DNA of 64,000 nt from Planctomonas deserti (GTDB taxonomy: Bacteria; Actinomycetota; Actinomycetes; Actinomycetales; Microbacteriaceae). Under the pieces are notes generated by a model. The model was not told the DNA's origin. It did no database searches and worked only from the letters and a program-made list of their open reading frames with translations. Both the position numbers and the translations under genes were made by a program. The stretch lies in assembly GCF_003067705.1 (NCBI RefSeq), contig NZ_QANL01000001.1, positions 1,240,001 to 1,304,000 of the forward strand. The letters are read 5' to 3'. This document shows, in pieces, positions 58,770 to 64,000 of the stretch; the stretch's first letter is position 1; each line of letters opens with the position of its first letter.

Positions 58770-59819
58770 TCAGTCGGTGCGGCGCGAGCCCCTCGATGCG
58801 AAGCGCTGCTGCAGCAGGACGGCGAGCACGATGATGGCGCCCTTGGCCACGGCCTGCACCGAGGTCGACAGGTTGTTCTGGGTGAACACGTTGGTGAGCG
58901 TCGCGAAGATCAGCACGCCGAAGACCGTGCCGACGATCGTGCCGCGGCCGCCCACCAGCAGGGTGCCGCCCACCACGACGGCCGCGATGGCGTCGAGCTC
59001 GTAGAGGGTGCCGTGGGTGGACGTGCCGGACGTGGTCCGGGCGAGCATCATGACCGCGGCGATGCCCGCGGTGAATCCGGACAGCACGTAGAGGGCGACG
59101 ACGTGGCGCCGCACCTTGATGCCGGCGAGGCGGGCCGCCTCCCGGTTCCCGCCGATGGCGACCGTGCGGCGCCCGAACGTCGTGCGGTTGAGGAGGAACC
59201 AGCCGGCCGCGGCCACGATCACGAAGATCCAGATCAGCAGGGGCACGCCGAGGATGTTGGAGCGGGTGGCCGAGAGGAATTCCGCCACGTTCACGATGAG
59301 GGTCCGCCGCTCGGAGACCAGCTCCGCGAGGCCGCGGGCGCCGACGAGCATGGCGAGCGTCGCCATGAACGCCACGACGTTGCCGTAGGCGATCACCACG
59401 CCGTTCACGAGACCCGCGGCGGTGCCGACCGCGAGCGCGACGACCACCATGAGGATCCAGGACGACTGCGTCGCCGCGAGCTGGACGGCGGCCAGGGTGG
59501 CGACGACCGACGACAGCCCCATCACCGAGCCGACGGAGAGGTCGATGCCGCCCGCCGTGATCACGAAGGTCATGCCGATGCTGATCACGCCGATGATCGA
59601 GGCGTAGCGCACGATCGTCAGCATGTTGTCGACGGTCAGGAACCGGTCGCCCGCCGTCGCCGCGCCCACCCCGATCAGCAGGGCGAGGGCGATGACGAGG
59701 CCGAGGTTGCGCCCGGCCGAGCCGCCGAGGAAGCGGCGGAGGGGGCTGTCGGGCTTCTCCTTCGGCCGGTCGATCACCGGCGGCACCGAGGAGCTCACGG
59801 TGGTGTTCTGCTCGCTCAC
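58770..59819 (-). CDS. Ribose/xylose-type ABC transporter permease
   Basis: 349-residue CUT2 permease with about ten helices. IGMTFVITAGGIDLSVGSVMGLSSVVAT is the RbsC/XylH signature; VAFMATLAMLVGARGLAELVS and AAVVVGGTLLVGGRGTIVGTVFGVLIFATLTNVF are the other conserved blocks. GTG at 59819 overlaps the ATPase stop by 4 nt. It is the second gene of a minus-strand pair whose binding protein lies on the opposite strand 1.8 kb away. It ends 65 bp before the xyl operator. Confidence 0.94.
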   Translation of the reverse strand: MSEQNTTVSSSVPPVIDRPKEKPDSPLRRFLGGSAGRNLGLVIALALLIGVGAATAGDRFLTVDNMLTIVRYASIIGVISIGMTFVITAGGIDLSVGSVMGLSSVVATLAAVQLAATQSSWILMVVVALAVGTAAGLVNGVVIAYGNVVAFMATLAMLVGARGLAELVSERRTLIVNVAEFLSATRSNILGVPLLIWIFVIVAAAGWFLLNRTTFGRRTVAIGGNREAARLAGIKVRRHVVALYVLSGFTAGIAAVMMLARTTSGTSTHGTLYELDAIAAVVVGGTLLVGGRGTIVGTVFGVLIFATLTNVFTQNNLSTSVQAVAKGAIIVLAVLLQQRFASRGSRRTD

Positions 59820-61336
59820 GCGGCACTTCCTTTCAGGACGAGGTCGAGCACGTCGTGCTCGGTGAGGTCTGATGCGTTCCGGGTGTCGAGCACGCGGCCG
59901 TCCGCGAGGATGAGGACGCGGTCGGCCAGCCCGAGCACCTCCTCGATCTCGCTCGAGACGAGGACGATGGCCGTGCCGGCCGCGGCGAGCTGGCGGATGA
60001 GGGCGTAGATCTCCGCGCGGGCGCCCACGTCGACGCCGCGCGTCGGCTCGTCGAGGAGCAGCACCCGGGTGCCGTGGACGAGCCATCGGGCGAGGAGGAT
60101 CTTCTGCTGGTTGCCGCCGGACAGGGTGCCCGTCTGGCGGTCCGGGTCCGCCGGCCGCAGCTCGAGCGACTCGATCTGCTCACGGGTCACCTCGCGCTCG
60201 CGGCGCTCGTCGAGCAGCGACGCCCGGGCGAACCGGGGGAAGGTGGCGAGCGTCACGTTGCGGTAGATGGGCTCGGAGAGCAGCAGCCCCTGGCTCTTGC
60301 GCTCCTCCGGTGACAGGCCGACGCCGGCGTCGACCGCGGCCGTGACGGACCCCGGCGACAGGGCGCGCCCCGCGACGGTGACCGACCCCGCGGTCGGGCG
60401 CCTCGCGCCGTACACGGTCTCGAGGACCTCGGACCGCCCGGAGCCGACGAGCCCGGCGAGTCCCACGATCTCGCCCGCCCGCACCGAGAAGCTCACGCCC
60501 TCGAACACGCCCCGCACGGCGAGGTCGGTCACGGTCAGCACCGCCTCGGCGGCGGCGGCCGGGGGAGTCGCGGGCGGGAAGACGTTAGCGACGGTGCGGC
60601 CCGTCATGAGCCGGATGAGCTCCGGCGTCGGGGTTTCCGCGACGGGGAGTCCGACGGCCGTGCTACTGCCGTCCTTGATGACCGTGATGCGGTCGCCGAT
60701 CTCGCGGATCTCCTCCAGCCGGTGGGAGATGTAGACGACGGCGATGCCCTGCGCGGTGAGCTCGCGTACGACGCGGAACAGGTTCTTGACCTCCTCGGCG
60801 TCGAGCACCGCGCTCGGCTCGTCCATGATGAGCAGCCGCGCGTCCCGGGACAGGGCGCGCGCCATGCTGACGAGCTGCTTCCCGGCGGCGGGGAGGGATC
60901 CCACCTCGCGGCCCGGCGCCATCGAGCCGTGCCCGAGCCGCGTGAGCAGCTCGCGCGTGCGGCGCCGCGCCTCGCCCCCGCGCAGCACGCCTCCGGTGGC
61001 GAGCTCGTGGCCGAGGAAGACGTTCTCGGCGATGGACAGGCCGTCCACGACGTCGAGCTCCTGGTACATCGTGGCGATGCCGAGGCCGAGCGCCGCGACC
61101 GGGTTCGCGATGGTCACCGCGTTCCCCTGCCAGCTGATCGTGCCGCCGTCGGGCTGGTACGCACCGGACAGGATCTTGATGAGCGTCGACTTGCCTGCGC
61201 CGTTCTGCCCGAGCACGCAGTGCACCTCGCCCGGGAGCACGGAGAGGTCGACCCCGCGGAGCGCCTGCACGCCTCCGAACGACTTCGTGAGGCCGCGCAC
61301 GTCGAGCAGGGGAGCAGGATGATCGCCATCGAACAT
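59816..61336 (-). CDS. Sugar ABC transporter ATPase (two ABC domains)
   Basis: 506-residue CUT2 ATPase with two ABC domains. Domain 1: Walker A GQNGAGKST and LLIMDEPSAVLDAEE. Domain 2: degenerate Walker A GLVGSGRSE, full signature [15 protein letters not shown] and VLLLDEPTRGVDVGA, as in RbsA/XylG. The ATG at 61336 is chosen because the -10 TATGTT lies six bases upstream on this strand, so the message is probably leaderless; the frame before it is not coding. It is translationally coupled to the permease. The partner binding protein is divergent at 61613. Confidence 0.94.
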   Translation of the reverse strand: MFDGDHPAPLLDVRGLTKSFGGVQALRGVDLSVLPGEVHCVLGQNGAGKSTLIKILSGAYQPDGGTISWQGNAVTIANPVAALGLGIATMYQELDVVDGLSIAENVFLGHELATGGVLRGGEARRRTRELLTRLGHGSMAPGREVGSLPAAGKQLVSMARALSRDARLLIMDEPSAVLDAEEVKNLFRVVRELTAQGIAVVYISHRLEEIREIGDRITVIKDGSSTAVGLPVAETPTPELIRLMTGRTVANVFPPATPPAAAAEAVLTVTDLAVRGVFEGVSFSVRAGEIVGLAGLVGSGRSEVLETVYGARRPTAGSVTVAGRALSPGSVTAAVDAGVGLSPEERKSQGLLLSEPIYRNVTLATFPRFARASLLDERREREVTREQIESLELRPADPDRQTGTLSGGNQQKILLARWLVHGTRVLLLDEPTRGVDVGARAEIYALIRQLAAAGTAIVLVSSEIEEVLGLADRVLILADGRVLDTRNASDLTEHDVLDLVLKGSAA

Positions 61337-61340
61337 GACC

Positions 61341-61352
61341 GCAACATAACAG
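61341..61352. promoter_or_regulatory. 12-bp promoter/operator element, ATPase side
   Basis: GCAACATAACAG; read on the minus strand it is CTGTTATGTTGC, and its TATGTT ends six bases before the ATPase start codon. It is the exact inverse of the element at 61427, 86 bp away. Confidence 0.72.
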
Positions 61353-61612
61353 TGATGGGCGGCGGGGGACAGGTCTGACAGCACCGGAAACGAGCGGATA
61401 ACGCTCCTGCCGGAGCGCTCCGATGTCTGTTATGTTGCAGGAAACGTCAATGGGGACTCACCCGAAGCGAGAAGTCGGACTCCGACCGTTCCCGCGCCCC
61501 GGCGGACGCCGCCCGGCGGCTGATGCTTCAAGGCCCGGGGGATGCCGCCTCCGCGGCCGGTGCCGCGGTGGTGCCGCATTGGCGCGAAGCGGTTTCACTC
61601 TAGGAGGAACAC
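61353..61612. other. Divergent control region and leader of the split transporter
   Basis: About 260 bp between the two divergent units. Apart from the 12-bp element at 61427, the part from 61443 to 61600 would be the leader of the binding-protein message. It is GC-rich with no gene; a TAGGAGGAA ribosome site ends it. Confidence 0.55.
61427..61438. promoter_or_regulatory. 12-bp promoter/operator element, binding-protein side
   Basis: CTGTTATGTTGC, identical to the minus-strand reading of 61341-61352. TATGTT here would give +1 near 61443, that is a ~170-nt leader for the binding-protein gene at 61613. Confidence 0.72.
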
Positions 61613-62662
61613 ATGCTCGCCAGCCCCTCGCTGCGGCGCCGACTCCTTGTCGGGTCCGGCACCACACTCGCCCTCGCCGCGCTCCTCACGGGATGCACAC
61701 CGGGCGACGCTCCCGAAGAAGAAACGGAAGCGACGACCAGCACCGCCGAGGGCAACGAGGCCACCGGCGACACCATCACGATCGGCTTCTCCGGCCCGGC
61801 CGCCGACCACGGCTGGCTCGGCGCCATCAACTCCGCCGCGCTCGCCGAGGCGGAGAAGTTCCCGGACATCGACCTGAAGGTCGCGGAGGGCACCAACGAC
61901 GCCAACCTCCAGATCAGCCAGGTCGAGACGTTCATCAACGACAAGGTCGACGCGATCGTGCTGCTGCCGACCGACGGCGCAGCGCTGACGGATGTGGCCA
62001 TCCGCGCCATGGAGGCCGGCATCCCGGTGGTCAACGTCGACCGCGAGTTCTCCAGCCCGTTCGCCGCGCGCGTCACCGTGCTCGGTGACAACTACGGCAT
62101 GGGCGTGAGCGCGGGCACCTACATCTGCGAGCAGCTCGAGGGCAACGACGACGCCGTCGTCGCCGAGATCGCGGGAATCGACTCCCTGCCGCTGACCCAG
62201 GACCGGAGCCGCGGCTTCGCCGACGCGCTCGACGACTGCGGCCTCGAGGTCAGCAACCGCGTGGCCGCGGACTTCACCGTCCAGGGCGGCGAGGCCGCGA
62301 CCTCCCAGCTGCTCTCCGCGGCGCCGCAGATCGACGCGATCTGGAACCACGACGACGACCAGGGCATCGGCGTGCTCGCCGCCATCGACGCGGCGGGCCG
62401 TGACGAGTTCTTCATGATCGGCGGCGCCGGCTCCGCCAACGCGATGCGCTCCATCGAGGCGGACGACACGGTGCTGAAGGCCACGGTCATCTACCCGTCC
62501 ACCCAGGCGGCGGACGGCATCCGGCTCGCGCGCCTGCTCGTGCAGGGCAAGGCGCTCAGCGACCTCGTCGAGGTCGAGGTGCCGAACCGCATCGTGCTGA
62601 ACGCCCCGGTCGTGACCGGCGAGAACGTGGAGCAGTACCTGCCCACCGCGTTCGAGTCCTGA
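61613..62662 (+). CDS. Ribose/xylose-type sugar-binding lipoprotein
   Basis: 349-residue type 1 periplasmic-binding-protein-like lipoprotein. The lipobox is ALLTGCTP with Cys near residue 28, followed by an acidic Thr/Glu-rich linker. ITIGFSGPAADHGWLGAINSAALAEAEKF, VDAIVLLPTDGAALTDVAIRAMEAGIPVVNVDREF and IWNHDDDQGIGVLAAIDAAGRDEFFMIGGAGSANAM match the RbsB/XylF group. The strong SD TAGGAGG fixes the ATG. It is divergent from its ATPase-permease pair and precedes a Gfo/Idh dehydrogenase gene. Substrate likely a pentose or cyclitol (inference). A perfect 13-bp hairpin follows its stop. Confidence 0.92.
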   Translation: MLASPSLRRRLLVGSGTTLALAALLTGCTPGDAPEEETEATTSTAEGNEATGDTITIGFSGPAADHGWLGAINSAALAEAEKFPDIDLKVAEGTNDANLQISQVETFINDKVDAIVLLPTDGAALTDVAIRAMEAGIPVVNVDREFSSPFAARVTVLGDNYGMGVSAGTYICEQLEGNDDAVVAEIAGIDSLPLTQDRSRGFADALDDCGLEVSNRVAADFTVQGGEAATSQLLSAAPQIDAIWNHDDDQGIGVLAAIDAAGRDEFFMIGGAGSANAMRSIEADDTVLKATVIYPSTQAADGIRLARLLVQGKALSDLVEVEVPNRIVLNAPVVTGENVEQYLPTAFES

Positions 62663-62666
62663 TCCG

Positions 62667-62699
62667 CGGGCGCCCGTCGTTCTGGGCGACGGGCGCCCG
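62667..62699 (+). terminator. Hairpin after binding protein
   Basis: CGGGCGCCCGTCG (62667-62679) and its exact complement (62687-62699) around a 7-nt loop, 5 bp after the stop. It has no T tract; probably partial termination before the dehydrogenase gene at 62751. Confidence 0.72.
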
Positions 62700-62750
62700 T
62701 GTCCACCCCGGTGCAGAGCGCACCGCATCTCCTCAACAGAAAGCGAACAC

Positions 62751-63920
62751 ATGCCAGGCACTCCGCTTCGCGTCGCCATGATCGGGTACGGCTTCATGGG
62801 AGCCGCGCACTCGCAGGGGTGGCGGGTCGCCCCCCGCTTCTTCGACCTGCCCCTCGCGCCCGAGATGTCCCTCGTCGTCGGCCGCAACGCCGATGCCGTC
62901 GCCCAGGCGGCGGAGAAGTGGGGCTGGGCCGAGAGCCACACGGACTGGCGCGCGGCCATCGAGCGCGACGACATCGACCTCATCGACATCGTGACGCCCG
63001 GCGACACCCACGCGGAGATCGCGATCGCGGCGCTCGAAGCGGGCAAGCACGTGCTCTGCGAGAAGCCCCTCGCCAACACCGTCGAGGAGGCACAGGCGAT
63101 GGCGGAGGCCGCCGAGCGCGCCGCCGCGAAGGGCGTCCGCGCCATGGTGGGCTTCACCTACCGCCGGGTGCCCGCGACCACCTTCGCCCGCGACCTCGTC
63201 GCGGCGGGCAAGATCGGCGAGATCCGGCAGGTGCGCGCCGTGTACCTGCAGGACTGGCTCGCCGACGCGGAGGCGCCGCTCACCTGGCGCATGAAGAAGG
63301 AGCTCGCCGGATCCGGCGCGCTCGGCGACATCGGCGCGCACATCATCGACCTGACCCAGTACATCACCGGCCAGCGGCTGACCAGCGTCTCCGGCATCCT
63401 CGAGACCTTCGTGAAGGAGCGCCCCCTGCTCGAGAGCGGCCGCGGCCTGTCCGGCACCGCCTCGACGGAGCGCGGCGAGGTGACGGTGGACGACCTGGCG
63501 CTGTTCACCGGCCGCTTCGACGGCGGCGCCGTCGGCTCGTTCGAGGCGACCCGGTTCAGCACGGGACGGAAGAACGCCCTGCGCGTCGAGATCGCGGGCT
63601 CCACCGGCGCCCTCTCCTTCGACCTCGAGGACTTGAATTCCCTCGGCTACTACGACGCGACGGCCCCGGACACGGAGCAGGGCTTCCGGAAGATCCTGGT
63701 CACCGAGCCGGACCACCCGTACATGAGCGCCTGGTGGCCCACCGGTCACATGATCGGCTACGAGCACGGCTTCTCCCACCAGGTCAAGGACCTGGTCGAG
63801 GCCATCGACGCGGGCGAGCAGCCGACGCCGTCCTTCGCCGACGGCCTCCAGGTGCAGCAGGTGCTGCAGGCGGTGGAGGAGAGCTCGGTCCACGGCAGCA
63901 CCTGGACCCCCATCTCCTAG
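62751..63920 (+). CDS. Gfo/Idh/MocA-family dehydrogenase
   Basis: 389-residue NAD(P)-dependent sugar or inositol dehydrogenase. The Rossmann loop is RVAMIGYGFMGAAHSQGW, the family motif HVLCEKPLANTVEEA with the catalytic Lys, and the C-terminal sheet domain has GSGALGDIGAHIIDLTQYI where Asp and His set the substrate pocket. It differs from the protein at 14640 in length and in the longer C-terminal part (GHMIGYEHGFSHQVKDLVEAI). ATG with GAAAGCG upstream. It lies behind the sugar-binding protein and before another SD-preceded gene, so a catabolic operon for a sugar that is oxidised rather than phosphorylated first is plausible. Confidence 0.92.
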   Translation: MPGTPLRVAMIGYGFMGAAHSQGWRVAPRFFDLPLAPEMSLVVGRNADAVAQAAEKWGWAESHTDWRAAIERDDIDLIDIVTPGDTHAEIAIAALEAGKHVLCEKPLANTVEEAQAMAEAAERAAAKGVRAMVGFTYRRVPATTFARDLVAAGKIGEIRQVRAVYLQDWLADAEAPLTWRMKKELAGSGALGDIGAHIIDLTQYITGQRLTSVSGILETFVKERPLLESGRGLSGTASTERGEVTVDDLALFTGRFDGGAVGSFEATRFSTGRKNALRVEIAGSTGALSFDLEDLNSLGYYDATAPDTEQGFRKILVTEPDHPYMSAWWPTGHMIGYEHGFSHQVKDLVEAIDAGEQPTPSFADGLQVQQVLQAVEESSVHGSTWTPIS

Positions 63921-63927
63921 CCGACCC

Positions 63928-63949
63928 GGAGGCGCGAATTAGCGCCTCC
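63928..63949 (+). terminator. Small hairpin after dehydrogenase
   Basis: GGAGGCGC (63928-63935) pairs with GCGCCTCC (63942-63949) around GAATTA. It is short; likely an intercistronic stability element. Confidence 0.45.
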
Positions 63950-63987
63950 CCAGCACGCATCGACGAGACACGACAAGGAGAACACGC

Positions 63988-64000
63988 ATGGCACGACCGA
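63988..64000 (+). CDS. Start of a further gene, cut by window end
   Basis: AAGGAG at 63975-63980 followed 7 nt later by ATG GCA CGA CCG, that is M-A-R-P. The good ribosome site and its place behind the dehydrogenase indicate the next gene of the same operon. Too little is visible to name it; a sugar phosphate isomerase/epimerase or another dehydrogenase is common in this position. Confidence 0.6.

Overview
The window is about 70% GC or higher. It has many GTG and TTG starts, short 4-nt overlaps inside operons, several probably leaderless genes, and secreted lipoprotein sugar binders with LacI regulators. Protein content (actinobacterial MtrA/PhoP-like two-component pair, fused CopD/CtaG protein, DUF3105/DUF305 pair, actinobacterial-type L10 leader) points to a high-GC actinobacterium, most likely family Microbacteriaceae. 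The genus cannot be fixed from sequence alone. The organism looks like a plant- or soil-associated heterotroph built to import and use pentoses and oligosaccharides.

Region 1 to 12 kb: a truncated ABC exporter half-transporter; a secreted PQQ-type soluble glucose dehydrogenase; a DUF4097/RHH pair; an SGNH hydrolase; a DUF72 protein; then a copper block made of a Tat-exported multicopper oxidase divergent from a CopD-CtaG fusion that overlaps a small signal peptidase I. A pair of large REP-like hairpins follows. Region 12 to 20 kb: an OmpR-type response regulator with its histidine kinase, two sugar or NAD(P)-dependent oxidoreductase units, an MFS carrier and an EamA exporter. Region 20 to 22 kb: rplJ-rplL behind an L10 autoregulatory leader.

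Region 22 to 29 kb: a LuxR-type regulator and a LacI-controlled oligosaccharide ABC importer without its own ATPase; its operator sits inside the promoter spacer. Region 29 to 36 kb: an ABC exporter translationally coupled to an APH(6)-like kinase, a DUF3105-DUF305 membrane pair, and the transsulfuration genes for cystathionine beta-synthase and cystathionine gamma-synthase. Region 36 to 46 kb: a LacI-type regulator (AraR candidate), a GCS2-type ligase, and an arabinose operon (araD, araA, ChvE-like binding protein, GguA-like ATPase, GguB-like permease). The AraR candidate and the operon share a 16-bp operator; an L-ribulokinase gene is missing and a 40-codon ORF stands in its place.

Region 46 to 50 kb: membrane proteins, a second EamA exporter, a tiny acidic protein and glycerate kinase. 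Region 50 to 55.5 kb: a LacI-regulated importer operon that ends in a GH172 (DUF2961) enzyme, a candidate furanoside-utilisation locus. Region 56 to 64 kb: xylA-xylB, and a ribose/xylose-type ABC transporter split into two divergent units (ATPase-permease on minus, binding protein plus Gfo/Idh dehydrogenase on plus). Identical inverted 12-bp promoter/operator elements control the two units. The best candidates for something new are the GH172 locus, the split transporter with mirrored promoters, the araB-less arabinose operon, and the exporter-APH pair.
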